From Turritopsis dohrnii (taxonomy: Eukaryota > Cnidaria > Hydrozoa > Anthoathecata > Oceaniidae), in the NCBI GenBank assembly GCA_027922465.2, contig BQMF02000809.1, forward strand, positions 1 through 64,000: a stretch of DNA of 64,000 nucleotides. Reading direction: 5' to 3'. This document shows positions 20,101 through 31,681 of this stretch, piece by piece; positions within the stretch are counted from its first letter, which is position 1; each line of letters begins with the position of its first letter. The translations under genes and the position numbers were made by a program. The notes below the pieces were generated by a model. It saw nothing but the letters and a program-made list of their open reading frames with translations. It did no database searches and was not told where the DNA came from.

Positions 20101-22400
20101 TGGGTCAAGGCATTCAGGAAAGATTTAATGGAAATAGTGGTTCATACAAATAATGGTGTTGAACGCAAAAATCGAAATTTTAAATATGACTATTTGCGCC
20201 AATACAAAGATAAATCATTAAGTGGAATGCTCACCGTACTTATTGAACAATTCATACCAGATATTTATGACAGGTAAGTGCAAGACTTTTTGTGTTACCA
20301 TTGATGGATTAAGTTTGAACTCCGATGCAAAGGTTGGAATGAAATCCTGGAATAAAATCATTTTGACATCCGCTGCAATAAGTTACCCTAAAGGGGGGTA
20401 TACACATAAAGATTCTTGAAAAATTTCTTTTAAGCTTTTGTTTGACGCACGCTTCACATTCCCACCTGTTGTAATTTGAATAGAAAAGTTGTCGCAAAAA
20501 ATCAAATCGATTTGATTTGTATATCCCCCTTAAGTGTACAAATTTTCACAAGGAAAAATACCTCGAATGAGACGACTTACATGTCTATTTTAGATACGTT
20601 GACGCAAACGTAAAAAGAAGTGCAGACTATAGAGCGTATAATGTTAATTTACCAAAATGGTTGCATAACAAACCACCAACGTTTTCTAAGCATTGCAGAG
20701 AAAGTTTAGAAAGTGCTCAACACATTTCAGCTGATCTTGTTACTTCGCTTGACGAGAAGAAATTTGTTGTAAAAAGCAATCTGGTAGGAAGAAAATACGT
20801 TGTTAATTTTGGTGACAGTGATGAGTCTTTCCCTTCCTGTGAGTGTAAAAGTTGGAAACGAACTTACCTTCCTTGTAAGCACATGTTAGCTGTGTTAGAG
20901 CATAATTCAGCAGTATCTTGGGAAACGTTTTCAAAATGATATCGGCTGTCGCCATATTTTAACCTAGATGAAGAAGTTATTTACAATATCAGTCCTATCA
21001 ATGACTTTGAAGTTAACGATGTTGTAGAAGATCAGCCAAATCAAAATGTTATGGAAAACTTGGAGTTACTGAAGATGCCAATGCCGTTTTTCCCCAAGAA
21101 ATCGAGAGCTTCAAATTGTCGAGAACTCTTGAACCAAATACGATCGTTGACATTTTTGGTTTACGAAACAGAAGCACTCGACACACTTGAGGAGAAGTTA
21201 CAGGATGCACTTGACTTTCTCGACACTCACGTGCCTCATGATTATGGTTTCATACCAGAAAAGTCAGATAAAAAGTATTGCAAAAAATCGTCCTCTGTGA
21301 AGGGTAATCCAGCAGGATTCAATTATGAAAATTTCCCATCGATGAAAAAGAAAAGTGCCCTCACTGGTAGAGTGGGTATTGCAGCAGAAAAAAGAAAGCA
21401 TCTTTCCTCTATCAATGTTCTTTCTCCCAAAAAGAAAAAACATGAAATAATTGAGGAAGAAATTGCCCCTTGTGATGATGCTCTTTTTGATGTAGCAATG
21501 AAAGGTCAAGATTCCAAAGAATCGAGAGAAGAATATAAAAACAACGACGATGTCAAGAAAATGATTGATGAGAATGATGAGAATGATGATATTAAACTCA
21601 CTAAAGTTGTAAAAGCGACTGGAAAGCCAAAGAAATCTCGCCGAAATTTGGTCCTGTCAGAGGAGGAGATTGATACGATTGTAAGTGGGGAAATGCTGTC
21701 GGATGAGTCGATCAATATCGCTCAAAATATGCTACATGATCAGTTTCCCGACTTTGCTGGTTTTATGGATACGATAATTGGAAAAACGGCATCTTTTGAC
21801 ATTGTTCCCTTAACCAGAAAATACATCCAGCTGTTGCATTTAGATTCTCTTCATTGGATTTGTGTGGCCAATGTAAAGCCAGAGAAAAAAGATAATAAGT
21901 TTCATTGCATATACGACAGCTTATATTCTAAAAAAGGCAAAAAGTACGATCTACTTAAACAAATTTCTTCTTACTCAAATTATCAGAAAGATGAGATGAT
22001 TGTCAAAATACAGCCTGTTCAGCAACAGAATAACGCAGTCGATTGTGGTTTATTTGCAATTGCTTTTGCAACATCTCTGGCATATGGCGATGACCCTGTA
22101 AAAATTGCTTATGACACCACTAAACTTCGCTCTCATTTACTATCATGCTTCGAAAAGGGAGTTTTATCACGGTTTCCTGCAACTGATGTAAGAAAGGTGT
22201 CAAGATGTAAACGAGACCATTTATCTATTAAGCTGTACTGCTCATGTAGAATGCCTTATAACCCGAGACAAGATGGTGACATGGCTGAATGTGAAGGATG
22301 CGAAGAATGGTTTCACCGTGAATGTGAAAACATTCCTCAAGATATATTTCAGAAAAAAAACGTATCGTGGAAATGTGGAAAATGCAGTCAGACTTGTTAG
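17143..22400 (+). CDS. MULE transposase with SWIM, Ulp1-type protease and PHD domains
   Basis: Predicted exons: 17143-17182, 17336-17461, 17738-17922, 18056-18172, 18293-18442, 18596-18985, 19081-19408, 19647-19762, 19869-20000, 20098-20273, 20594-22400. All have GT-AG borders and keep one frame. The MULE core has Asp in Leu-Leu-Asp-Ala-Thr-Tyr (exon 7), Asp in Phe-Met-Val-Asp-Asn, then Cys-Asp-Phe-His (exon 8) and Asn-Asn-Gly-Val-Glu (exon 10). A SWIM finger (CxCx(n)CxH, about 20838-20882) follows. The C-terminal part has a Ulp1/C48-type protease with His-Trp (about 21852), Asp (about 21912) and Asp-Cys-Gly (about 22043), then a PHD finger (about 22240-22395). One TGA at 20937-20939 sits where a Trp is expected and interrupts the last exon. 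Role: transposition; the protease may act on SUMO-like modifiers (inference). Confidence 0.75.
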
Positions 22401-22724
22401 TTATTCTTCTTTCTCTTCAGACTGTATTTTATTGCTAATACGCAAGGTGTTGCCAGATCTAACTTTATTTTTACGATGATAGTTACAATAATTTCCCACT
22501 TTTTGTTTTTTGAACATCCAAGTTAGAAAAAAAGGAGAGAAACAGCCCTGGGGACGAGGTTGACTGGACTGGCCTGATAAACAAGCAGTAGTTTGCAGTT
22601 TTTTTCTTTGCTAAATTGAATCAAAAACTTTTAATCACAATAACAGGAAAATAATGAAAACCTGCGTAAGGTTTCGTTTCAGTCTTTGAAAGGGAATACT
22701 CACCTTCCTTGTTACGGCGTTGGT

Positions 22725-22930
22725 CGGAATTGGTTTTTGGATCTAGAATCTATCCAAAAACCAATTCCGACCTTGCAAACCAGTTTCGTAAATATCGGAA
22801 TAATAACATCATTATCGCTCTTGGTTTTGATCTCAAAATCATCTTTGTTCTCGTTAGTCCGAGTCAGTATTCCGATATTTACGAAACTGGTTTGCAAGGT
22901 CGGAATTGGTTTTTGGATCTAGAATCTACC
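22725..22930. repeat. Foldback duplication at the right end of the MULE element
   Basis: The right terminal repeat occurs twice, at about 22731-22755 and 22906-22930. Between them lies an inverted copy starting at about 22752, making a large hairpin with arms of about 50 bp (shared core GCAAACCAGTTTCGTAAATA) around a loop near 22805-22865. The left end has only a single copy. Confidence 0.7.
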
Positions 22931-23408
22931 AAAGCAGCAGTGGCAGAACGTGGCAGCATATGTTCGGTTTGCCACTAACTCTTGCCTGACTGTCTGAGAC
23001 GGGTGAACTTTTCTTTTGAGCAATCAAAATGTTTAAAAACCAATAGTTAAAAAAAGAGTATCATATCAAAAGAAAATGTTTTTTTTTTTTTGCTTTTCTT
23101 TTAATAATTTAATTTGTTCTTTTAATTGTTAAGCATTCTAATCGAACGTTTTTTTATTCTATTTATTCATTTAGCACGTGCCTTTTTTCTCTCCTCCGTG
23201 TGAACTTTTTAAGAAGAGAAACCATTTTCCCCCTGTTTGATAGCACCCATGTTAGAGAGCGCGTAACGTTTTTAAAACAAAAGCTAATAAAAAGTTTTTT
23301 TCTCTCTACGTTTTGAGTGCATTGTTGTACTGATCAACGATTGTTTTAAAAAATAAATAACACATGAAATTTGGGTTTTTTTGGAACCATTGATTAAACT
23401 GATATTTG
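22931..23408 (+). mobile_element. Helitron copy, continuation after the MULE, 3' truncated
   Basis: Continues the copy begun at 16625, in the same orientation. It matches the array-unit-1 type sequence until about 23408, where similarity stops; the hairpin/CTAG end is missing. Confidence 0.8.
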
Positions 23409-25165
23409 ACCCTTAAGGTGGTAGAAGTTGAACAAAATGTGCTGAACGCTTTATGCGTTTGAGTGCATCGCTTTCATTCGCTTGCTTGGGTTCTTTTTAA
23501 AGAATTCTTTGTTATCTTCGCTTCCTTTGCATTTAAATAACTATTTCATTAGGATTTGTTTTTATCAGTTCGTTTTTTTTTCATTCACTTGCACAGTACA
23601 CAGTAACCTAGACATGAATAGATAAAATGAAATATGTGGGGCGATTTGAATAATACTTTTGACCATATCTTGGTTGAGGAGAAAATTCTTCTTTGCTCTA
23701 ATGAATTCAACCATCATGTGTATTTGTGGCAGTCTTACAGTCTTGTTACAGTTTGGAAGACTCTACAACAGCTTGATCATATAGTGAGTGAAAGTACATC
23801 GTTTGTGATATAAACTCATTCATTCACTGGTTTAACTGCATGGTAGAGCCATTCTTATACCATCTCCTTCTCAGCACGTGGTTTTATAAGTTACTTCACT
23901 GACACAATTAACTATTTTTAGATTTTTGACGACACTTTGTATTATATTTATTATTGGCTTTATAATATATGGATGTGTGCCTGCACACAGTGAGTGTTAA
24001 GGATTATGGAAATCCATGCTAAGAACATGGTTTTCATTAACGAGGATGATTAAAACTTTCATTCACAAATCAAGAGTGCCCTTGATAATCTAGATAGAGA
24101 AATTTTCAATTTGAAAAGAAGATACATGGAATGGGTTAAATGGAAATTAAGCCTTGGATTTTCTTTAAAACTTTTGAGCATGAAATACTTCTTTTACCCT
24201 AGATGAACACCTTTTTATGTATAAAAAGTATTCCAAATGAAAAAAAATGCTAACAGAACAACTGAGTTAAACTACAGCTTTCTCTTTGAAAAGTCATGGC
24301 ATCACAGAGTGAAGTTCATTTGCAAGATGTCTGACATTCATGAACGTTCAGAGTTTTCAGAAATTCCAAATTCTGGTTTTGATCATGATGAAGATAAAGA
24401 AGAAGAATTGAACTCCGGTAGATTGGAAAACTTTCATTTGTATTCATGTGAGACATTTTCAAATAAATGATGATTTTCAAGTGTATATACTGTAGAAAGG
24501 ATGATAAGTAAAAATATACATCTTTACTATGAAAACAGGTATACTATTTCCACAAGGGATCATGTCGAACAATTTGTGAGTTTTCCTGTCGATGCGTAAC
24601 CCGAAATGTCAATCATGGATCCACTTCCTTGCGGCTTTATGGAAGTCAGAGGTTATACGATATTCAGAGAAACAAATAGCCTTCAAGATACAAAAAAGGT
24701 GTTTGTTGGAAAAGTGTTGAAATTTTTAAAGAAGTACGCAAACTTTTCTCAATCAGTTCTAAGGGGCGTGTTAACAATTTCCCGAAGATTGTAGAGAATT
24801 CCTGGGAAAAGGAGATATAGAAAGGTCTTAATTCTACGCACGTTCAGTTGTGACGAGTGGGATAAACTGTCACAGGAGCAAAAAAGTACCCATGCAAGTA
24901 ATCCATATGATGCCTGTTTGAAAAATGAGAATTTATGAAATTCCTGCCACGATTTTCCGTAAAAAGTAATCTGCTGGTTTATTTGCCAACAGTAGTTGTA
25001 AGGTTAGTATCATAGCAACCTTCATAATGACTTCCAAAAAGATATCAACGTTGCATATTACAAACATGTGCATAAGTTTCTAAAGAGAACCTCTTTAACA
25101 GGAAAATGCCAAATCAAAGTGGAGTGAATCTAGTGTCACAACTCTGTTTACATCATCTTCCATAA
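23409..25165. other. Mostly non-coding, possible isolated exon
   Basis: A 50-codon frame from ATG 23634 ends at a good splice donor (GTGAGT at 23784), so it might be the first exon of a decayed gene, but no continuation can be traced. Other frames (24237-24470 and 24606-24794) are short and without motifs. Confidence 0.3.
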
Positions 25166-25532
25166 AGCGCTGGTCAAACACAACATTTCATGCAACATTC
25201 CATGCAACACTGTTGCAACAATTGTTGCATTCATTTGACACCAATGTTGTGTGATGTTGCACGGCCATGCAACAGTGTTGCAATAGTGTTGCAACCTTTT
25301 TTATGTTGCATTCATTTGACCATCATTTCTTAAAACATTTTGAATGTCCAACGATAAATCGAACGTCAAATCGAATGGTTAATATGAGGATATCCTATTT
25401 TGAAAAGACTTTTTGTTTTCAAAAATGAAATGTTCAGACAATGTTGCAAGAAAATAATAACCACCCCCTCAAACGATTACAACATTTTTCATCAAATGTT
25501 GCATAAAATGTTGCGTTGGTTTGACCGGCGCT
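25166..25532. mobile_element. Harbinger-type MITE (367 bp) with TAA target duplication
   Basis: Inverted ends start AGCGCTGGTCAAACACAACA on the left; the right end has AGCGCCGGTCAAAC in reverse complement. Subterminal ATGCAACATT motifs are repeated. It is flanked by TAA on both sides (25163-25165 and 25533-25535), the 3-bp duplication typical of PIF/Harbinger. No coding capacity. Confidence 0.75.
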
Positions 25533-25952
25533 TAAAGAAATCCTGCGGGAAAAAAAGAGCGGCTGAAAACATAAAAAGAAGACATCGAAAAACAGTAGGA
25601 AGAAACATGTGTGGAAAGGTAAAAATACCAATACCATTTAATAATTTTTAGTCAACGATGGCAACTCGATTAATTACACAGCACTGGCCAAAGAATTCGA
25701 GTTGAAATATTCTAATGGTAAACAATAGTAAACATCTAACATATCCTCTAACAACAAGACTCTGTATTGTTTTGAAGATTAGAATACCCTATTATAGGGT
25801 AGTCAAACACTGCAATGTATTCATTAGAATTTAAGGATTTTTCAGAAAATGTTGAAATAATTTTTTAAAAGCTGATATCTTCTTCAAAAATTCAGTAAAA
25901 TGCATCAAGTTTTTTTTTAAATGCTTAGAATTTATCACTGATTGTATATATA
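25533..25952. other. AT-rich spacer
   Basis: No gene. It ends in A at 25952 next to a Helitron CTAG terminus. Confidence 0.3.
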
Positions 25953-26400
25953 CTAGTAACCCGGGTAAAATCTTCTACCGAGTTTAACTTCGAAAAACAA
26001 TGTGTCAAATACCGCATTCCCCCCATGACGAAAACTTTAATTACGTATTCGCGACTCAAAAGAGTACCCATGTTGTAAAGATCGAAAAACCAGATGAAAA
26101 TTTAAATTTAGGAATTGGAAACGGAGAATGTAACCATGTTGTAGAGCTCGAAAAACTGATCAAAAAAATGTATGGGATCGTTTCGCTACAACCAACTGTT
26201 AGACAGATATCGCTGATCAAAGACTTTGATGACGTCATATCCGCAGTACCAAATAAAATTTAGGCCCAAATGATGCATCACCCCATCACCCGTATCACTG
26301 ACCCCAAAAAACCTCAGTTATCCCTATTGGTTCTTGAGATATTTCCCCAAAAATGTCGTGGTTGATTAGGGATGCAATGCAATGTTTCCCCGTGATCATA
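25953..26400 (-). mobile_element. Helitron 3' end remnant of the inner-Helitron type
   Basis: On the minus strand it ends with an imperfect hairpin (ACCCGGGTT) followed by ACTAG, then host T (A at 25952). The same terminus type ends the 7.6-kb Helitron at 48465. Interior at 26100-26240 shares the AGAGCTCGAAAAACTGATC segment with the 3' parts of the other Helitron subfamily. No 5' end found, so the right boundary is approximate. Confidence 0.6.
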
Positions 26401-27029
26401 ATAAACTGACGTCAAATGATGCTACCTGCTTTTGGAATGATCTAGATGGTTTGACGCGCACATAAGAGGATGATGACTGTAAATTTAAACTTAAATATAA
26501 GTGGCATGCCCAACGCAGATTATTATAATAAGATAAGTTTCGAAAGTATTCAGGGAAGCGTGCTTGAAGAGTTTCACTGTAATCACATACAGTCAAAATC
26601 ATTGTTTGTTTTGAAAAAGTGGCACCGATATTTTTGAGAAGTGTGTTGTGAACGTTTGGCAACTGCGCAAGAGCACGTCGCGGGGACAAAAACAAACGGC
26701 TCTGAAGAATGCACAATAGACTAAGCTTTCCTGCGGTATATTTTTCTTGGCGGTAATCCTCTAAAAGGACCTCGAAGAAGCCTGTTGAAACTTGAAATTC
26801 AAGATTTTTGCAAGTTATTTTCTGAAAGCCTCGAAGAAAGTAGTATCGCCAGAAAGCTTAAGCATCGGTAAAGGTTTTATAACTATATTTTCTTTTGCTC
26901 TTTCGCAGTATTCCGTTGAGTTACCCCTGGTATCATTAAATTAATTTTACAGATCTGACGATTTTTTTCGAAAATAATTATACGTCATTGATTCCATTCT
27001 TTAATTTCTGGTTGTTTCACGATTTTAAA
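26401..27029. other. Unassigned sequence upstream of a decayed gene
   Basis: A minus-strand frame of 106 codons (26396-26716) has no recognisable motif. Nothing else supportable. Confidence 0.2.
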
Positions 27030-28110
27030 ATGGCAGAAAAGAATGTAAACAAAGTCCTTTCATGTTCATCTTTAGTTTCACTTGTGCTGAACTCTGAGAT
27101 AACAGAAGATCTTTGGCTTCCAGGACATGACCAGATAACATATGGGACACTTCAAAATTTATTTTCTGTTATTGATGAACAATCTTTACGATATTCAAGC
27201 ATAACCAGCTTCCTCAATTTGTTGTCAGATCAAGATTTATCTGACAAAATTAAAAAACCTAATTTCATTACAAAAATCAGAAATCACATATAAAAGAATT
27301 CTGATTGCATGGAAAAGACTGTAAAAGATTTAAATCAAATGTCATCTTGTGTTCCATCAAAGTCACTTGGCCCTTTCTTTGATCAAATTGGCATCACAAA
27401 AGATGTTTTGACTAATATTGAGTCTTCTGATACTCCACAATTTTCTCTTTTTAAATGGCCAAGTTTTGGAACTTGATGTTTACCGAAAGGAATCAGGTTC
27501 ATTTTTGGTCTTCTTTTACAATGTGGCTGTTGTCTTTGATGGGAAAGGTTCAGGATACTGAACTTTCACATCAATCTGTTAAATCAAAAGTGGAATCTAT
27601 AGAATCGCACAAGGCATCACTGGTAAAAGTAAACATAGGCAGACGTGGGGAATCTATTGAATCTTTCCTTTCTTCAAAATTTATTTTTCATTCAAGGAAG
27701 TTAATTCCGAGTTGGATTCAAAAGTCAATGTCACTTGTCAATCATTAAAAGAAGAATCTCAGATGCACCATGCCAGTGAATTGAAATGTAAATCTTTAAT
27801 GAAGTATGTTGAAAACCTAAAGAAAGAAAAAGACTCAGTCAATGCCAAATTAATCAAAATGATGGGCAAACTGAGCAGACTGAAAAGTCATCATCCCTTA
27901 TGCAAGAATTGAGGACCTAAATTTCAAGTTAACGGAGGCTCTACAAGCTGGCTTAAAGTCCCGCACAAAATTATATTACTTGAAAAGCAATCCTACAACT
28001 GACTCTCCAAAGCCATCATCTTTCAGTCATTCCTATGTTTCTGATTTACAACATCAGATATCTACCTTGGAAAATGAGAAGTTGGAGCTGGAAGAAAAAA
28101 ATTGATAGCT
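27030..28110 (+). pseudogene. Decayed coiled-coil gene, unidentified
   Basis: ATG 27030 opens 87 codons rich in Ser/Leu. Similar composition continues in shifted frames (about 27309-27470). Pieces at 27712-27912 and about 27915-28108 are Lys/Glu/Leu heptad-rich and look like one long coiled coil. Several stops and frameshifts separate the pieces. It lies 240 bases upstream of the THAP transposase gene, and a functional link cannot be judged. No family recognised. Confidence 0.4.
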
Positions 28111-28346
28111 TTATGAACAATAATAATAACATGAACTGTAATTAAATTCTTTGTTTATTTTCTTGAACTCCTGTATGTATGCCATTTTATTTTTGTAAAC
28201 TTTTTGGGGGGTGACACAATGTAGTCTGAACCAATGATATATAAGCGAAGCGCTAGATGTCTGACTCAGCATTTTTAAGTGAGGCATAGGTAGCCATCTT
28301 TAATAGTGGCATAACATTGAAACCAAAGTGAATTCACACTGCAGAT

Positions 28347-29108
28347 ATGGTGAAATCTTGCTCAGCATATGGTTGTACAAACCATTTTGATAAAAATAAT
28401 AATATCCACTTCCATAAATCTCCGTTAAATAATCGTGAATTATGTGCTCGATGGTTGGTTTCCATGAAAAGGGACGGTTTTAAGCCTTCAAAGCGCTCTT
28501 TCATCTGTAGTGAGCATTTTCTTCCTTCTGATTATGTAATCGATCGAAATGAACCAAAGCCTCGTTTAAAGTCAGAAGCAACCCCTTCCATTTTTAATTT
28601 CCCTGAAAAATTCGTTAAAAAGAAAGTTGCAAGAAAACTACCAACTATAAGATTCCATACTGAAGAACCCACCACTTCGAAATCAGTACAGCAACCCCTA
28701 GTTAAAAAAAGTAACACTTTGCCGTCTCCAACAAAAAGAAATTACTCCGCCAAGTTAAGACCTTGCAGCAGAAAGTTAGGAGAAAGGAGAAAAAATTCAG
28801 TGTATGAAATCATAAAAAATTTGAAAGATGAAAAGTTACTGTTAGAGGACTCAGCCTCTATCATTGAAAAAACTTTTCTCTGGAATGACAAAGGACTTGA
28901 TACTCTCTGAATTGAGTAACCATGGTAAAGACCCAGCTGGGAAACGTTACACTGACAAGCTGAAGAAATTTGCACTGACTCTTCATTTTTACTCCCCAAG
29001 AGCATATAAATATATGAGGTCTGTTCTTTCCCTACCAGCACCTTCATCCATTGAAAATTGGACAAGCAGTGTGGATTGTGAGCCAGGTTTCTTTGTGGAT
29101 GTTTTTAA
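28347..29108 (+). pseudogene. P-element/THAP9-type transposase, N-terminal part
   Basis: ATG 28347. Residues 1-65 form a THAP zinc finger: Cys5 and Cys10, an Arg-Trp, and Cys-Ser-Glu-His-Phe near residue 55. After a Lys/Ser-rich linker, a frameshift at the six-A run near 28867 moves the frame. The second frame (28864-29108) has the Leu-His-Phe-Tyr-Ser-Pro-Arg-Ala-Tyr segment typical of P-element transposases. The frame is cut at 29108 by a piggyBac insertion in TTAA and continues at 31682. Confidence 0.75.
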
Positions 29109-29321
29109 CTCTTTCTATACCGGTCCAGCTAAAATGGGTCCCCGGGGACCGACGACTTCAACCGGCGGTTGCGCGCGATCCCCGCCTCATTTCGCGCCTT
29201 TTAAACGCCCAAAATGAAGCTTTTGAAACAGCCAATCAGACTGCGTAGTTTTCGTAGCGGAAAAAAGTCTAGTTTTTTTTTTAATTCAGGCTAAAAAGTA
29301 ACAACAACAGAAAAAAACAAA

Positions 29322-30650
29322 ATGGTGTATGCAGGAAGGTCAAGCAAGATATCTCTGGAAGATGCAGTCAATTATATGTTAGAAAGTGACTGTTCTGGCA
29401 TTGATTCGAGTCAAGGAGGTCTTAGTAGTGATGAGGAAGAGAAATCGGATGATCAATTGTTAGGGATTGGCTCAGGTTGGGAAGATTGGGATGAAACGTA
29501 AGTGCATATTTTTATGCGGTTATTTATATTTGATACATGTGTACTGAACATTATGGTTACAAAACCCAATTTACATATACCTTACATGGTCATACATCAT
29601 ATTTAGCTAGATTCCTTATGCAAATAAAATTTACAAAGCTATTTTATGTCTTTCATGTACAGATATTGAGTTAGCTTTCCTCCTTTTTATAGGGAACCGG
29701 AGCAGCCAACAGAGGATCCATCCATTTCGAAACTTGATACTGACCCTACTGAAAGACTATTTTCAGAGAAAACTTTACCATTCCAATCAAAAGAAGAAAG
29801 CAATCAGGAAAGTGAAACACCAGCACCAGCTATCATTTTTCATCCTGACAACGGTCCGCAGAAAATAGAGAACTTTTATACGTCTTCTTTGCGACGTCGT
29901 GACGGTAACAGGCAGACAGTTAGTACAAACATAGAACAGGGCGATGATCTTCTTTTAGATGATAGTCATGAATCCAATGATGATGAAAATAAACCACCCC
30001 CTACCAAGAAGAGAAAAGCAGAAACCAAAATTAAGTCTAACTTGTTGAAAGTAGCATCAAGGATAAAAACTGCCGTTGCAAAAAAAAATCCAAGAACTGA
30101 AACTCGATTGTCAAAACAAACTTTGCCAAAAAAAGGAGCAAAATCAAAAACAAAACCTACTAAGGGTAAAGAAGCTGCTACACACAATGTGATTGAAAAG
30201 AGCTACATGGACCCTGATGTACCAAATGTTCTTCCCGATTTCACTCCGCGTCGTGTTCCCGGAATATATTGCAGCTCTTCGGTCACACGTAATGTTCAGG
30301 AAATAGACTTTTTCCATATGTTTTTCACTGAAGAACTCATTCAGAATATCGTAAAACATACCAACAAATATGCATGGAGACACATTGAAACAAAGAAGAG
30401 TTTTGCGAAAGTTGATGGTTCATGGAAAGAGACAGATGGAGCCGAAATCAAAAGATTTATTTCTTTGATTCTCTATACCAGAATTTGCAGAGGAAAAGCG
30501 TTATTGTAAACTTTGTTTCAAGAAAACAAAAGAGCAATTCCGCGTCCACACTAAATGCACTGCCCCACAATGTGATGTGTATTTACATTTTACAAGGGAC
30601 CAAAACTGTTTTAGAGAATGGCATAGCACATTTGAGCATTAAAAATAGTT
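29322..30650 (+). pseudogene. piggyBac transposase lacking its catalytic core
   Basis: Exon 1 is 29322-29497 (acidic N-terminus), intron 29498-29692 (GTAAGT...TATAG), exon 2 from 29693. Exon 2 runs through a Lys-rich nuclear-localisation-like region to the start of the piggyBac core (Phe-Phe-x-x-Phe-Phe-Thr-Glu-Glu-Leu, Trp...Asp-Gly-Ala-Glu-Ile-Lys-Arg-Phe-Ile) and stops at 30509. At about 30495 another frame enters directly the C-terminal Cys/His-rich domain (Tyr-Cys-x-x-Cys ... Cys ... Cys ... Cys ... His) to about 30640. The three catalytic Asp regions are deleted, so the protein cannot catalyse transposition. Confidence 0.75.
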
Positions 30651-30699
30651 CATTTTATTTCAGTTAGTATCATCTTATTGTTCATTTTTCATAACGCCG

Positions 30700-31605
30700 T
30701 GAAAATTCAAAATTTTCCAAGTTTTTGGAAAAATTCTCAGATTTTGCCGCCATTATGGATTCCCTCCATTTTTAAATTTCAAAATTTTTGCAGATTCTAA
30801 TTCTAGAGTTTCTTAGCTTTCAATTAAGTGGTCATTGACCTTCTAATTAGTTGTACATATGACATTATTAATATTTTTGTTAGGGCTATATTATTTAGTA
30901 TTTTGATACTAGCTTTTTGTTCTTTAGGTACCTTCAGTAAATCCCGAATATCTTTTGACCAAAAAGAGCTATGAACCTAGTTTTTTCTTCTAAGGTCCGA
31001 TTATTAAATTTAGAGCAACTCTACAGGCAATGACTTTTACCCATTTCACACAAATAATTGATAATATCAAAGAAAATTCAAAATGTTCCCTTTTTTTGGA
31101 AAAAATCGCAGTTTTTGCCGCCATTATGGATTTCCACCATTTTTAAATTTCAAAATTTTTGCAGATTCTAATTCCAGAGTTTCTAAGCTTTCAATTGAGT
31201 GGTCATTGACCTTTCAATTAGTTGTATATATAAAGTTATTAACATTTTTGTTAGGGATATATTATTTAGTATTTTGTTATTTTGATGCTTTAGCTATTTG
31301 TTCTATAGGTACCTTCAGTAAATCCCAAATATCTTTTGACCAAAAAGAGCTATGAACCTAATTTTTTTTTCTAAAGTTAGATTATGAAATTTAGAACAAC
31401 TCCATATGCAATGACTTTTACCCTTTTCACACAGATAATTTAGAATATCCAAGAGAATTTAAAATTTTCTCTTTTTTCCGAAAAAATCGCAGCTTTTGCC
31501 GCCATTATGGATTTCCGCCATTATGGAATTTAATTTCTATTTCAAAACTTCAAATCTAGAGACTCTCAGCTTTAATTTGAGGGATCATTGACTTTCTAAC
31601 AATGT
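30700..31605. repeat. Tandem repeat of about 380 bp, 2.4 copies, in piggyBac
   Basis: Units start near 30705, 31075 and 31455. Each contains TTTTGCCGCCATTATGGATT and, in the first two, TCTTTTGACCAAAAAGAGCT. Copies differ by scattered substitutions; the third is truncated. Lies between the Cys-rich domain and the right end of the piggyBac. Confidence 0.8.
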
Positions 31606-31681
31606 TTTAATCAGAAGATGCAGCAGTTTTAATAGGGTATACTAAATTTTGCCAAAAATACCGTGGTATAGAAAGAGTTAA

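Larger units (their letters stand above)
16928..22930 (+). mobile_element. MULE-type DNA transposon (6.0 kb) inserted in a Helitron
   Basis: Ends are inverted repeats of about 30 bp: the left begins GGTAGATTCTAGATCCAAAA and the right ends with its reverse complement at 22930. Flanking 9-bp copies are AAAGCCACA (16919-16927) and AAAGCAGCA (22931-22939), which agree at seven of nine positions; 9-bp duplication is typical for Mutator-like elements. The interrupted Helitron sequence resumes directly after it. The interior encodes one multi-exon gene with MULE transposase features, so this is a near-complete autonomous element with a stop mutation. Confidence 0.8.
29109..31677 (+). mobile_element. 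Internally deleted piggyBac inserted in the P-element gene
   Basis: Flanked by TTAA on both sides (29105-29108 and 31678-31681). Both ends start with the 13-bp inverted repeat CTCTTTCTATACC. A perfect palindrome, GGTCCCCGGGGACC, sits just inside the left end (near 29137). The interior carries the N-terminal part of a piggyBac transposase, then its C-terminal Cys-rich zinc domain, with the catalytic middle missing, then a tandem repeat. Excising element plus one TTAA would rejoin the P-element frame without a shift. Confidence 0.85.

Noticed and set aside
22712..22978. Frames on both strands in the MULE right end
   Set aside because: They arise from the palindromic foldback sequence.
26396..26716. 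106-codon minus-strand frame
   Set aside because: No motif, no splice partners, no relation to neighbours; likely chance.
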